From positions 434,001 through 498,000 of the forward strand of contig NZ_AP023179.1 of NCBI RefSeq assembly GCF_013426915.1: a stretch of DNA of 64,000 bases, given 5' to 3'. The position numbers and the translations under genes are program-made. This DNA is from Paraburkholderia sp. PGU19 (lineage in GTDB: Bacteria; Pseudomonadota; Gammaproteobacteria; Burkholderiales; Burkholderiaceae). This document shows positions 10,251 to 19,454 of the stretch, piece by piece. The notes beneath the pieces are model-generated. The model saw only the letters and a program-made list of their open reading frames with translations. It did no database searches and had not been told where the DNA came from. Numbering within the stretch: position 1 is the stretch's first letter; every line of letters starts with the position of its first letter.

Positions 10251-12050
10251 ATGTCGATGAGATCTGAATACTGCGGTCTGGTGACCGAACACCTGCTGGG
10301 TCAAACTGTGTCGCTGTGCGGCTGGGTGAGCCGGCGCCGCGACCATGGCGGCGTTATCTTCATCGACCTGCGCGACCGCGAAGGCCTCGTTCAGGTCGTC
10401 TGCGACCCGGACCGCGCTGAGATGTTCAAGACGGCTGAAGGCGTGCGCAACGAATTCTGCGTCCAGGTGAAGGGCGTCGTGCGCAACCGTCCGGAAGGCA
10501 CGACCAACGCCAGCCTGACGAGCGGCAAGATCGAGGTGCTGTGCCACGAGCTGAACGTGCTGAACGCGTCGGTCACGCCGCCGTTCCAGCTCGACGACGA
10601 CAACCTGTCGGAAACCACGCGCCTCACGCACCGCGTGCTGGACCTGCGCCGTCCGCAGATGCAACACAACCTGCGTCTGCGTTATCGCGTGACGATGGAA
10701 GTGCGCAAGTACCTCGATTCGCGCGGCTTCATCGACATCGAAACGCCGATGCTGACCAAGAGCACGCCGGAAGGCGCGCGCGATTACCTCGTGCCGTCGC
10801 GTGTGAACGCGGGCCAGTTCTTCGCGCTGCCGCAATCGCCGCAGCTCTTCAAGCAGTTGCTGATGGTCGCGAACTTCGACCGTTATTACCAGATCGTCAA
10901 GTGCTTCCGCGACGAAGACCTGCGCGCCGACCGTCAGCCGGAATTCACGCAGATCGACTGCGAAACGTCGTTCCTGGGCGAGCAGGAAATCCGTGACCTG
11001 TTCGAAGACATGACGCGTCACGTGTTCAAGGAAACGATCGGCGTCGACCTCGACGCGAAGTTCGCCGTGATGCCGTATTCGGAAGCGATGCGCCGTTTCG
11101 GTTCGGACAAGCCCGACCTGCGCGTCAAGCTCGAATTCACGGAACTGACGGACGCGATGAAGGACGTCGACTTCAAGGTGTTCAGCACGCCCGCCAACAC
11201 GAAAGACGGCCGCGTCGCGGCGCTGCGCGTGCCGAAGGGCAGCGAGCTGTCGCGTGGCGACATCGACAGCTACACGGAATTCGTGCGCATCTACGGCGCG
11301 AAGGGTCTGGCGTGGATCAAGATCAACGAAGTGGCGAAGGGCCGTGACGGCCTGCAAAGCCCGATCGTCAAGAACCTGCACGACGCGGCCATCGCGGCCA
11401 TCATCGAGCGCACGGGCGCGCAGGACGGCGACATCATTTTCTTCGCGGCGGATCGTGCGAAGGTCGTCAACGACAGCCTCGGCGCGCTGCGTCTGAAGAT
11501 CGGCCACTCGGAGTTCGGCAAGGCCAACGGTCTGGTCGAGAAGGGCTGGAAGCCACTGTGGGTCGTCGACTTCCCGATGTTCGAATACGACGAAGAAGAA
11601 AACCGCTACGTCGCCGCGCACCACCCGTTCACGAGCCCGAAGGACGAGCACCTGGAGTATCTGGAAACGGACCCGGGCCGCTGCCTCGCGAAGGCCTACG
11701 ACATCGTGCTGAACGGCTGGGAAATCGGCGGCGGTTCGGTGCGTATCTTCCAGGAAGACGTGCAGAGCAAGGTGTTCCGCGCGTTGAAGATCGGCGCCGA
11801 GGAAGCGCGCGCGAAGTTCGGCTTCCTGCTGGACGCGCTGCAGTACGGCGCGCCGCCGCACGGCGGCATCGCGTTCGGTCTGGACCGCATCGTCACGATG
11901 ATGGCGGGCGCCGACTCGATCCGCGACGTGATCGCGTTCCCGAAGACGCAGCGCGCGCAGGATCTGCTCACGCAGGCGCCGAGCGAAGTCGACGAGCGTC
12001 AGTTGAAGGAACTGCACATCCGTCTGCGTCAGCCCGAGCAGAAAGCGTAA
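10251..12050 (+). CDS. aspS: Aspartyl-tRNA synthetase
   Basis: 599 residues, the standard bacterial length. An N-terminal OB-fold anticodon-binding domain ([25 protein letters not shown]) leads into the class II catalytic core ([25 protein letters not shown], motif 2 around [19 protein letters not shown]). A GAD insertion and class II motif 3 ([14 protein letters not shown]) follow. It charges tRNA with aspartate in the cytoplasm. Whether it is discriminating or also makes Asp-tRNA(Asn) cannot be judged by eye. Confidence 0.97.
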   Translation: MSMRSEYCGLVTEHLLGQTVSLCGWVSRRRDHGGVIFIDLRDREGLVQVVCDPDRAEMFKTAEGVRNEFCVQVKGVVRNRPEGTTNASLTSGKIEVLCHELNVLNASVTPPFQLDDDNLSETTRLTHRVLDLRRPQMQHNLRLRYRVTMEVRKYLDSRGFIDIETPMLTKSTPEGARDYLVPSRVNAGQFFALPQSPQLFKQLLMVANFDRYYQIVKCFRDEDLRADRQPEFTQIDCETSFLGEQEIRDLFEDMTRHVFKETIGVDLDAKFAVMPYSEAMRRFGSDKPDLRVKLEFTELTDAMKDVDFKVFSTPANTKDGRVAALRVPKGSELSRGDIDSYTEFVRIYGAKGLAWIKINEVAKGRDGLQSPIVKNLHDAAIAAIIERTGAQDGDIIFFAADRAKVVNDSLGALRLKIGHSEFGKANGLVEKGWKPLWVVDFPMFEYDEEENRYVAAHHPFTSPKDEHLEYLETDPGRCLAKAYDIVLNGWEIGGGSVRIFQEDVQSKVFRALKIGAEEARAKFGFLLDALQYGAPPHGGIAFGLDRIVTMMAGADSIRDVIAFPKTQRAQDLLTQAPSEVDERQLKELHIRLRQPEQKA

Positions 12051-12110
12051 ATGTGACCGTTTGCGCGGTTGCGTCGTTAAAACAACGACGCGCCCGCCAA
12101 ACTACTAGTG

Positions 12111-12135
12111 AAAAAGGCGCGTTATGCGCCTTTTT
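12111..12135 (+). terminator. Rho-independent terminator of aspS
   Basis: Perfect 10-bp stem AAAAAGGCGC / GCGCCTTTTT with loop GTTAT, ending in a T-run. A second hairpin (GCGTCGTT / AACGACGC, 12071-12091) lies just upstream, between the aspS stop and this terminator. The A-tract on the left could also let it work on the other strand. Confidence 0.9.
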
Positions 12136-12224
12136 CGCTTTTTGCGTTACAGTCGTTGTAAGCTCTTCCGTCCGACATGCAATCGCGCGGTCCAGTCAGC
12201 AAAACCGCGCCCCGCTTTATCACC

Positions 12225-12701
12225 ATGCCGAAACCGCCGAAGATTCCGGAATCCGTTCTCGTCGTCATTCATACGCCCGATCTCGACGTGCTGCTCATTG
12301 AACGAGCCGACCGGGAGGCCTTTTGGCAATCCGTGACGGGCTCGAAGGATCACGTCGACGAACCGATCGCGCAGACGGCGATCCGCGAAGTGGCGGAAGA
12401 GACGGGTATCGTGATTGGCGGCGAGGTCGTGTCGCGTGAGGCGCTCGTCGACTGGCATCACCATATCGACTTCGAAATCTTCCCGACCTGGCGTCACCGC
12501 TATGCCGAAGGCGTCACGCACAACACCGAGCACTGGTTCAGCCTGCAGGTGCCGCAACGTCTCGAAGTGACGCTTGCGCCCCTTGAGCACACCGCGCATC
12601 TGTGGCTGCCCTGGCAAGAGGCGGCCGAGCGCTGCTTCTCGTGGTCCAACCGCGACGCGATCCTGCAGCTGCCGCAACGCGTGAAGGAGCGTTGCCGATG
12701 A
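12225..12701 (+). CDS. nudB: Dihydroneopterin triphosphate diphosphatase (Nudix) NudB
   Basis: 158 residues from the ATG at 12225 (MPKPPKIPESVLVVI), matching the usual length and start of the family; an upstream ATG at 12177 adds 16 unconserved residues. The Nudix box GSKDHVDEPIAQTAIREVAEETG has the GX5EX7REVxEExG pattern. It removes pyrophosphate from 7,8-dihydroneopterin triphosphate in folate synthesis. Its stop overlaps the clsB start as ATGA, so the two are translationally coupled. Confidence 0.9.
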   Translation: MPKPPKIPESVLVVIHTPDLDVLLIERADREAFWQSVTGSKDHVDEPIAQTAIREVAEETGIVIGGEVVSREALVDWHHHIDFEIFPTWRHRYAEGVTHNTEHWFSLQVPQRLEVTLAPLEHTAHLWLPWQEAAERCFSWSNRDAILQLPQRVKERCR

Positions 12702-13960
12702 GCGGCGGCGGTGGCCGCCGCTTCGACCGGCTGACACAGCATTTGCCTGGCCGGCGTTACTGGTCCAGGTATCGCTTTTGTTCCGGCAACTCGGTGCGCC
12801 TGTTCACGGCGGGCGAGACGTACTTTGCCGCGTTGATCGAACGGATCGACGCTGCGAAAAGCGACGTCGCGCTGGAAACCTACATCTTTTGCGACGATGC
12901 CGCCGGCCGTCCCGTGTCCGACGCGCTGATCCGCGCCGCCACGCGCGGCGTGCGCGTGCGCGTGATCACCGATGGCGTCGGCACCGAGCGCCTGCCGATG
13001 TTCAACGACTGGCAGGTGGCGGGCATCGAGCATCGCATTTACAACCCGCATATTTTTGGGCGATTCGGCTTCTCGCGCACGCACCGCAAGCTCGCCGTCG
13101 TCGACGGCGAATTCGGGTATTGCGGCGGCATCAATGTCGTCGACGACTACGATCAGAACGGCACGCGTCTGCCTTACGCGCGCTGGGACTTCGCCGTCGA
13201 GCTGGAAGGCCCCGTGGTGGCCGACGTACTCGAAGCGTTCGACGTGCAGTGGGAGCGCATCCGCATCGGCCATCGCCCGGCGCTCGTGCCGCCGCCCGTC
13301 GGCGGGGCGACGCCGCAGGCCGCGACTGAACGCTTCGTACGCGTGCGCCGCAGCGCCCGTACAGCCGACATGCGGGCGATGGCCGAGCCGTGCGTCGCGT
13401 TCGTCGCGCGCGACAACTTCGTCAACCGGCGCGCAATCGAAAAAGCGTATCTCACCGCAATCGGCCAGGCGCGCTCCGAAGTGCTGCTGGCCAATCCGTA
13501 CTTCATGCCCGGACGCAAGCTGCGGCGCGCGCTGATCTACGCGGCGCAACGCGGCATCGACGTGCGCCTCGTGATCGGCAGGAAAGAGTTCGCGATGCTC
13601 GACTACGCGGTGCCGTTCCTGTACCGCACGTTGCTGAAGGCTGGCGTCAAGATCGCCGAATACGAAAAGACGATGCTGCACGGCAAGGTCGCCGTGGTCG
13701 ATTCGAACTGGGGGACGGTCGGCTCGTCGAATCTCGACGCGCTGAGCCTGATGCTGAACAACGAGGCGAACGTCGTGCTCGTGCTGCACCCGGAGATCGA
13801 CCAGCTGCGCACGGCAATCGTCGCCGCGTTCGACGAGGGGCGTCGCATCGACGAGAAGCGCTATGCGGCGCGTCCCGCTGGCGAGCGTCTGCTGAACTGG
13901 TTTGCGTACAACACCTACCGGCTCGCGATGAAGCTGCTGACGGTGGGCGGGTACGATTAA
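12698..13960 (+). CDS. clsB: Cardiolipin synthase ClsB (phospholipase D family)
   Basis: 420 residues. Two HxK(x)4D active-site motifs are present: HRKLAVVDGEFGYCGGIN near residue 129 and HGKVAVVDSNWGTVGSSN near residue 328. It lacks the two N-terminal membrane helices of ClsA, as ClsB does. It makes cardiolipin by phosphatidyl transfer at the inner membrane. The start overlaps nudB by four bases (ATGA). The longer frame from 12602 overlaps nudB extensively and is rejected. Confidence 0.9.
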   Translation: MSGGGGRRFDRLTQHLPGRRYWSRYRFCSGNSVRLFTAGETYFAALIERIDAAKSDVALETYIFCDDAAGRPVSDALIRAATRGVRVRVITDGVGTERLPMFNDWQVAGIEHRIYNPHIFGRFGFSRTHRKLAVVDGEFGYCGGINVVDDYDQNGTRLPYARWDFAVELEGPVVADVLEAFDVQWERIRIGHRPALVPPPVGGATPQAATERFVRVRRSARTADMRAMAEPCVAFVARDNFVNRRAIEKAYLTAIGQARSEVLLANPYFMPGRKLRRALIYAAQRGIDVRLVIGRKEFAMLDYAVPFLYRTLLKAGVKIAEYEKTMLHGKVAVVDSNWGTVGSSNLDALSLMLNNEANVVLVLHPEIDQLRTAIVAAFDEGRRIDEKRYAARPAGERLLNWFAYNTYRLAMKLLTVGGYD

Positions 13961-14095
13961 GAGGCGATACAGAAAAAGGCAGACAAAAGCCTATTCATAA
14001 TAATCAATAATCGGAGACAACTCAGATCAGTTCTGGCAAATGATTCTAAAAATTCCGCATCCTCTTATAGGCGAATGACGGAAAATCAGAACGTG

Positions 14096-14113
14096 TTAGA
14101 AACCCGTTTCTAA
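14096..14113. promoter_or_regulatory. Candidate operator, PsrA-type palindrome GAAAC-CC-GTTTC
   Basis: Perfect 18-base palindrome TTAGAAAC-CC-GTTTCTAA, 86 bases before the TetR-family start in an unusually AT-rich intergenic stretch (13961-14199). The inner part fits the published PsrA pattern (G/C)AAAC-N2-4-GTTT(G/C) for fatty-acid-responsive TetR repressors. It is a likely autoregulatory site for the gene downstream; no binding evidence is available from sequence. Confidence 0.55.
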
Positions 14114-14199
14114 TAAAGTCCTTGTCTCGCGGACGGTCACCCACAATAATGGTACGACCGTTCGATTTTTCTTTCGGTCAAATCAGACGGTACACAGCT

Positions 14200-14805
14200 A
14201 TGCGAAAAGGCGAACAAACGCGAGCCGCGATTCTCGATGCAGCACTTGATCTGGCAAGCCGCGACGGACTGGAAGGTCTGACGATCGGTCTGCTCGCCGA
14301 GCGCATGCAGATGAGCAAGAGCGGAGTGTTCGCGCATTTCGGGTCGCGCGAAGACCTGCAGGTCGAAGTGGTGCGCGAATATCACCGTCGTTTCGAGGAC
14401 GAGGTGTTTTTCCCGAGTCTGCGCGAGCCCCGAGGCTTGCCGCGCTTGCGCGCGATGATCTCGCGCTGGATCGAGAAGCGCATCCAGGAAGTGACGACTG
14501 GGTGCATCTACATCAGCGGCGCGGTCGAGTATGACGATCGCGCGGACAGCGCGGTGCGCGAGCAACTGGTCGCGAGCGTCACGATGTGGCGCGCGGCGCT
14601 TACGCGAGCCATTTCGCAGGCAATGGAAGAAGGGCATCTGCGTGTGGACACCGATCCGCAACTGATGCTTTTCGAACTGTATAGCTTCACGCTCGGCTTG
14701 CATCATGACGCACGCTTCCTGCATCTGCCCGATGCCGTGCGCCTGACGTGGGCCGCGCTGGAAAAACTGATTGTTTCGTATCAGAGCGAGAGCGCAAGCC
14801 GCTAG
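14200..14805 (+). CDS. TetR/AcrR family transcriptional regulator (probable beta-oxidation regulator)
   Basis: 201 residues from the ATG at 14200 (MRKGEQTRAAILDAALDL). The N-terminal helix-turn-helix is clear (LTIGLLAERMQMSKSGVFAHFGSREDLQ). The rest is the all-alpha ligand-binding domain. ATGs at 14149 and 14122 would add a poorly conserved leader. It stands directly upstream of, and in line with, acyl-CoA dehydrogenase, hydroxyacyl-CoA dehydrogenase and thiolase genes, so it probably controls fatty-acid degradation in response to acyl-CoA or fatty acid. By sequence it is not an obvious PsrA orthologue, despite the PsrA-like palindrome upstream. Confidence 0.88.
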   Translation: MRKGEQTRAAILDAALDLASRDGLEGLTIGLLAERMQMSKSGVFAHFGSREDLQVEVVREYHRRFEDEVFFPSLREPRGLPRLRAMISRWIEKRIQEVTTGCIYISGAVEYDDRADSAVREQLVASVTMWRAALTRAISQAMEEGHLRVDTDPQLMLFELYSFTLGLHHDARFLHLPDAVRLTWAALEKLIVSYQSESASR

Positions 14806-14899
14806 CGAGGCTGGTTGGGTCCTGATCGGATGGATCCAGACGGCGGGGAGACTGGCAGCGGAGCTCGAGCCAACACCTTTGGATTGATTGGAGAGACTC

Positions 14900-16687
14900 A
14901 TGGGACAGTACGCCGCGCCGTTGCGCGACATGCAATTCGTATTGCACGAGCTGCTGAACGTCGAAGCCGAGATCAAACAGATGCCGAAGCACGCTGATCT
15001 CGATGCCGACACGATCAACCAGGTGCTCGAGGAAGCCGGCAAGTTCTGCTCGGAAGTGTTGTTCCCGCTGAACCAGAGCGGCGACCAGGAAGGCTGCAAA
15101 TACGAAGGCGATGGCGTCGTCACCACGCCGAAGGGCTTTAAGGAGGCGTACCGGCAATACGTCGAGGCGGGCTGGCCCGCGCTCGGCTGCGATCCTGACT
15201 TCGGCGGCCAGGGCCTGCCCGCGTTCGTCAACAACGCGATGTACGAGATGATGAACTCGGCGAACCAGGCCTGGGCGATGTACCCCGGCCTGTCGCACGG
15301 CGCTTACGAGTGCCTGCACGCGCACGGCACGCCGGAACTGCAGCAGACATATCTGCCGAAACTGGTGTCGGGTGAATGGACGGGCACGATGTGTCTGACC
15401 GAGCCGCATTGCGGCACCGACCTCGGCATTCTGCGCACGAAGGCCGAGCCGAATAGCGACGGCTCGTACGCGATCAGCGGCACCAAAATTTTCATTTCCA
15501 GCGGCGAGCACGATCTCGCCGAGAACATCGTTCACCTCGTGCTGGCACGCCTGCCGGATGCGCCGCAAGGCACGAAGGGCATTTCGCTGTTCGTCGTGCC
15601 GAAGTTCATTCCCGACGCAAGCGGCAATCCCGGCGAGCGCAACGGCGCGAAGTGCGGCTCGATCGAACACAAGATGGGCATTCACGGCAACGCGACGTGC
15701 GTGATCAATCTCGACAGCGCGAAGGGCTGGCTGGTCGGCGAGCCGAACAAGGGCCTCAACGCGATGTTCGTGATGATGAACGCCGCGCGCCTGGGCGTCG
15801 GCATGCAGGGTCTGGGGCTGACGGAAGTCGCGTACCAGAACTCGCTCGTCTACGCGAAGGAGCGTCTGCAGATGCGCTCGCTGACGGGCCCGAAAGCGCC
15901 CGAGAAAGCCGCCGATCCGATCATCGTGCATCCCGACGTGCGCCGCATGCTGCTCACGCAGAAGGCCTACGCGGAAGGCGCGCGCGCGTTCACGTACTGG
16001 GCCGCGCTGAACATCGACAAGGAGCTGTCGCATGCCGACGAATCGGTGCGCAAAGACGCCGCCGACCTCGTCGCGCTGCTCACGCCCGTCATCAAGGCCT
16101 TCCTGACGGACAACGCGTTCGAAGGCACGAACATGGGCATGCAGATCTACGGTGGCCACGGCTTCATCACCGAGTGGGGCATGGAGCAATATGTGCGCGA
16201 CGCGCGCATCAACATGATCTACGAAGGCACGAACTCGATTCAGTCGCTCGATCTGCTGGGCCGCAAGGTGCTCGGCGACATGGGCGCGAAGCTCAAGAAA
16301 TTCGGCAAGCTGGTGACGGATTTCGTCGAGGAAGAGGGCATCAAGCCGGAGATGCAGGAGTTCGTCAATCCGCTCGCGGATATCGGCGACAAGGTGCAGA
16401 AGCTGACGATGGAAATCGGCATGAAGGCGATGCAGAACCCCGACGAAGTCGGTGCCGCGGCTGTGCCGTACCTGCGCACGGTCGGCCACCTGGTGTTCTC
16501 GTACTTCTGGGCCCGCATGGCGCGCATCGCGCTCGACAACGAAGCATCAGGCGATCCGTTCTACAAGTCGAAGCTCGCCACCGCGCGCTTCTACTTCGCG
16601 AAGCTCCTGCCCGAAACGGCCTCGACGATCCGCGCCGCGCGCGCCGGCTCGAAGACGTTGATGGAAATCGACGCAGCGCTGTTCTAA
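14900..16687 (+). CDS. Acyl-CoA dehydrogenase (with C-terminal extension)
   Basis: 595 residues. Acyl-CoA dehydrogenase signatures appear in order: CLTEPHCGTDLGILRTKA (FAD and substrate region), NAARLGVGMQGLGLTEVAYQNSL, and GGHGFITEWGMEQYVRDARINMIYEGTNSIQ, which includes the region of the catalytic glutamate. The ~130-residue C-terminal tail is the extra domain of the long acyl-CoA dehydrogenase class. It introduces the trans-2 double bond in the first step of beta-oxidation, with electrons going to ETF. GGAGAGACTC precedes the ATG at 14900. It is first in a run with the hydroxyacyl-CoA dehydrogenase and thiolase. Confidence 0.94.
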   Translation: MGQYAAPLRDMQFVLHELLNVEAEIKQMPKHADLDADTINQVLEEAGKFCSEVLFPLNQSGDQEGCKYEGDGVVTTPKGFKEAYRQYVEAGWPALGCDPDFGGQGLPAFVNNAMYEMMNSANQAWAMYPGLSHGAYECLHAHGTPELQQTYLPKLVSGEWTGTMCLTEPHCGTDLGILRTKAEPNSDGSYAISGTKIFISSGEHDLAENIVHLVLARLPDAPQGTKGISLFVVPKFIPDASGNPGERNGAKCGSIEHKMGIHGNATCVINLDSAKGWLVGEPNKGLNAMFVMMNAARLGVGMQGLGLTEVAYQNSLVYAKERLQMRSLTGPKAPEKAADPIIVHPDVRRMLLTQKAYAEGARAFTYWAALNIDKELSHADESVRKDAADLVALLTPVIKAFLTDNAFEGTNMGMQIYGGHGFITEWGMEQYVRDARINMIYEGTNSIQSLDLLGRKVLGDMGAKLKKFGKLVTDFVEEEGIKPEMQEFVNPLADIGDKVQKLTMEIGMKAMQNPDEVGAAAVPYLRTVGHLVFSYFWARMARIALDNEASGDPFYKSKLATARFYFAKLLPETASTIRAARAGSKTLMEIDAALF

Positions 16688-16813
16688 ACGCATCGCGAGG
16701 CGGCGCACCACAGTCATGCGCCGCCGCCACACTCACACACATACGCCGCGCGCCGCTCATCGAAGCCCGCGCGCGGTGACTCGCGACACCGCATAACGCC
16801 CCGGAGGAACGAC

Positions 16814-19249
16814 GTGAGCAATCTGATCATTCGCAAGGTCGCCGTACTTGGCGCCGGCGTGATGGGCGCGCAGATCGCTGCGCACCTGATCAACGCGAAG
16901 GTGCCTGTGCTGCTGTTCGACCTGCCAGCCAAAGAAGGCCCGAAGAACGGCATCGCGCTGAAAGCGATCGAAAACCTGAAGAAGCTGTCGCCCGCGCCGT
17001 TCGGCGTGAAGGACGACGCGCAATACATCCAGCCCGCCAACTACGACGACGACATCGAGAAGCTCGCCGAATGCGACGTGGTGATCGAGGCGATCGCCGA
17101 GCGCATGGACTGGAAGCACGACCTGTACAAGAAGGTCTCGCCGCACATCGGCCCGAACGCGATTTTCGCGAGCAACACATCGGGCCTGTCGATCACCGAG
17201 CTGTCGAACGGTTTCTCCGACGAACTGAAGGCGCGCTTTTGCGGCGTGCACTTCTTCAATCCGCCGCGCTACATGCATCTGGTCGAGCTGATCCCGACCA
17301 CGGCGACGCGCCCGGAAATCCTCGATCAACTCGAAACGTTCCTGACGAGCGTGGTCGGCAAGGGCGTGGTGCGCGCCAAGGACACGCCGAACTTCATCGC
17401 GAACCGCGTCGGCATTTTCTCGATTCTCGCGGTCATCAAGGAAGCCGAGAAGTTCGGTCTGCGCTTCGATGAAGTCGACGATCTGACGGGCAGCCGCCTG
17501 GGCCGCGCGAAGTCGGCGACGTTCCGCACGGCGGACGTGGTCGGTCTCGACACGATGGCGCACGTCATCAAGACGATGCAGGACAACCTCGCCGACGACC
17601 CCTTCTTCCCGGTCTATGAAACGCCTGCCGTGCTCGCCGGACTGGTGAAGCAGGGCGCACTCGGGCAGAAGACGGGCGCGGGCTTCTACAAGAAGGAAGG
17701 CAAGGCGATCAAGGTGCTCGACCCGAAGTCGGGCGCGTATGTCGATGGCGGCGCGAAGGCGGACGAACTGGTTGGCCGCATTCTCAAGCGCCCGCCCGCC
17801 GAGCGTCTGAAGCTGCTGCGCGAATCGCAGCATCCGCAGGCGCAGTTCCTGTGGGCGATTTTCCGCGACGTGTTCCATTACATCGGCGTGCATCTGGAGT
17901 CGATCGCCGACAACGCGCGCGACGTCGATCTCGCGATCCGCTGGGGTTTCGGCTGGAACGAAGGTCCGTTCGAGGGCTGGCAGACGGCGGGCTGGAAGCA
18001 GATCGCCGAGTGGGTGCAGGAAGACATCGCGGCAGGCAAGGCGTTGTCGAATGCGCCGCTGCCCGTGTGGGTGCTGGAAGGTGCGGTCGCCGAAAAGGGC
18101 GGCGTGCATACGAACGAAGGCTCGTGGTCGCCGGCTGAAAAGCGCTTTGTGCCGCGCTCGTCGCTGTCCGTGTACGACAGGCAGGTGTTCCGCGCGCCGC
18201 TCGCGGGCGAAACAGGCGCCGATCCGAAGACGTACGGCAAGACTGTGTTCGAGACGGATGCCGTGCGCGCATGGGTCGACGATCGCGCGGGCGAGAACGA
18301 CGTGTTGATCGTGTCGTTCAAGAGCAAGCTGAACACGATCGGACCGTCGGTAATCGACGGCATCACGCAGGCTATCGACGTCGCCGAGAAGGACTACAAG
18401 GCCGTCGTGATCTGGCAACCGACGTCGCTGAAACTCGGCGCGCCGGGCGGCCCGTTCTCGGCGGGCGCGAATCTCGAAGAAGCGATGCCCGCGTTCATGA
18501 TGGGCGGTGCCAAGGGCATCGAGCCGTTCGTGAAGAAGTTCCAGCAGGGCATGCTGCGCGTGAAGTATTCGAACGTGCCCGTGGTCGCGGCCGTGTCGGG
18601 CATCGCGCTGGGCGGCGGATGCGAGCTGGTACTGCACAGTGCGAAGCGGGTTGCGCATGTCGAGAGCTATATCGGTCTGGTTGAAGTGGGCGTCGGTCTC
18701 GTGCCGGCGGGCGGCGGTCTGAAGGAAGCGGCATTGCGCGCGGCCGAGGCCGCGACGCAAGTGGGCGCGACCAGTGATCTGCTCAAGTTCCTGCAGAAGT
18801 CATTCGAGAACGCGGCGATGGCGAAGGTCTCGGGCTCGGCGCTCGAAGCCCGCGCGATGGGCTATCTGAAGCCGTCGGACACGATCGTATTCAACGTCTT
18901 TGAACTGCTCGACACTGCGAAGAAGGAAGCGCGCGCGCTGGCTGCTGCAGGTTACCGTCCGCCGCTGCGCGTAACGCAGGTGCCTGTTGCGGGGCGTTCG
19001 GCGATTTCGACGATCAAGGCGTCGCTGGTGAACATGCGCGATGGCCAGTTCATCAGCGAGCACGATTACCTGATCGCGAGCCGCATCGCGGAAGCTGTGT
19101 GCGGTGGAGATGTCGAAGCGGGCAGTCTCGTCGATGAAGAATGGCTGCTGGCGCTGGAGCGTCGCGCGTTTGTCGAGTTGCTCGGCACGCAGAAGACGCA
19201 GGAACGGATCATGGGCATGCTGCAGACGGGCAAGCCGGTGCGCAACTGA
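16814..19249 (+). CDS. 3-hydroxyacyl-CoA dehydrogenase / enoyl-CoA hydratase fusion (FadN-like order)
   Basis: 811 residues, GTG start behind the strong site CCGGAGGAACGAC. The N-terminus is an NAD-binding 3-hydroxyacyl-CoA dehydrogenase (VLGAGVMGAQIAAHL; HFFNPPRYMHLVELIPT). The C-terminal part (about residues 490-690) is a crotonase fold with GPFSAGANLEEAM, IALGGGCELVLH and the catalytic-Glu segment YIGLVEVGVGLVPAGGG. This order, dehydrogenase first, is the reverse of E. coli FadB and matches Bacillus FadN. It catalyses the second and third steps of beta-oxidation. An unusual hairpin array separates it from the thiolase gene. Confidence 0.94.
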   Translation: MSNLIIRKVAVLGAGVMGAQIAAHLINAKVPVLLFDLPAKEGPKNGIALKAIENLKKLSPAPFGVKDDAQYIQPANYDDDIEKLAECDVVIEAIAERMDWKHDLYKKVSPHIGPNAIFASNTSGLSITELSNGFSDELKARFCGVHFFNPPRYMHLVELIPTTATRPEILDQLETFLTSVVGKGVVRAKDTPNFIANRVGIFSILAVIKEAEKFGLRFDEVDDLTGSRLGRAKSATFRTADVVGLDTMAHVIKTMQDNLADDPFFPVYETPAVLAGLVKQGALGQKTGAGFYKKEGKAIKVLDPKSGAYVDGGAKADELVGRILKRPPAERLKLLRESQHPQAQFLWAIFRDVFHYIGVHLESIADNARDVDLAIRWGFGWNEGPFEGWQTAGWKQIAEWVQEDIAAGKALSNAPLPVWVLEGAVAEKGGVHTNEGSWSPAEKRFVPRSSLSVYDRQVFRAPLAGETGADPKTYGKTVFETDAVRAWVDDRAGENDVLIVSFKSKLNTIGPSVIDGITQAIDVAEKDYKAVVIWQPTSLKLGAPGGPFSAGANLEEAMPAFMMGGAKGIEPFVKKFQQGMLRVKYSNVPVVAAVSGIALGGGCELVLHSAKRVAHVESYIGLVEVGVGLVPAGGGLKEAALRAAEAATQVGATSDLLKFLQKSFENAAMAKVSGSALEARAMGYLKPSDTIVFNVFELLDTAKKEARALAAAGYRPPLRVTQVPVAGRSAISTIKASLVNMRDGQFISEHDYLIASRIAEAVCGGDVEAGSLVDEEWLLALERRAFVELLGTQKTQERIMGMLQTGKPVRN

Positions 19250-19262
19250 CGATTCGCCATAG

Positions 19263-19436
19263 GATCAGAGTAAGCGCTGAAGCGCTAACTCTGATCGACA
19301 TGGCATGGGACCAGAGTACGGCGCCAAAGCGCCAACTCTGGTCGACTCACCAAGGGATCAGAGTAAGCGCTAAAGCGCTAACTCTGTTCGACATGGCGTG
19401 GGACCAGAGTAAGGCGCTAAAGCGCCAACTCTGGTC
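19263..19436 (+). repeat. Duplicated hairpin array between the dehydrogenase and thiolase genes
   Basis: Two tandem copies with a 93-base period (19263-19343 and 19356-19436). Each copy carries two hairpins. Hairpin 1 pairs GATCAGAGTaAGCGCT with AGCGCTaACTCTGATC around a 2-base loop (19263-19296 and 19356-19389). Hairpin 2 pairs GACCAGAGT..GGCGC with GCGCC.ACTCTGGTC (19309-19343 and 19402-19436). The four stems share the AGAGT/ACTCT arms. The array lies inside a co-directional gene run, just before the thiolase ribosome-binding site GGAGAACC, so it could stabilise mRNA ends, attenuate transcription or bind a protein. Confidence 0.85.
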
Positions 19437-19454
19437 GACAGGAGAACCTCAAAA

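Noticed and set aside
10221..12017. 598-codon minus-strand frame opposite aspS
   Set aside because: Antisense shadow; the plus strand encodes a full aspartyl-tRNA synthetase.
12602..12697. Upstream extension of clsB to 12602
   Set aside because: It would overlap nudB in another frame by about 100 bases; the ATGA overlap start at 12698 fits the family better.
16757..18760. 667-codon minus-strand frame opposite the hydroxyacyl-CoA dehydrogenase
   Set aside because: Antisense shadow of a well-supported gene, with no recognisable motif.
19263..19436. Possible CRISPR-like array
   Set aside because: Only two copies, no uniform spacers, each unit is a pair of hairpins, and there are no cas genes.
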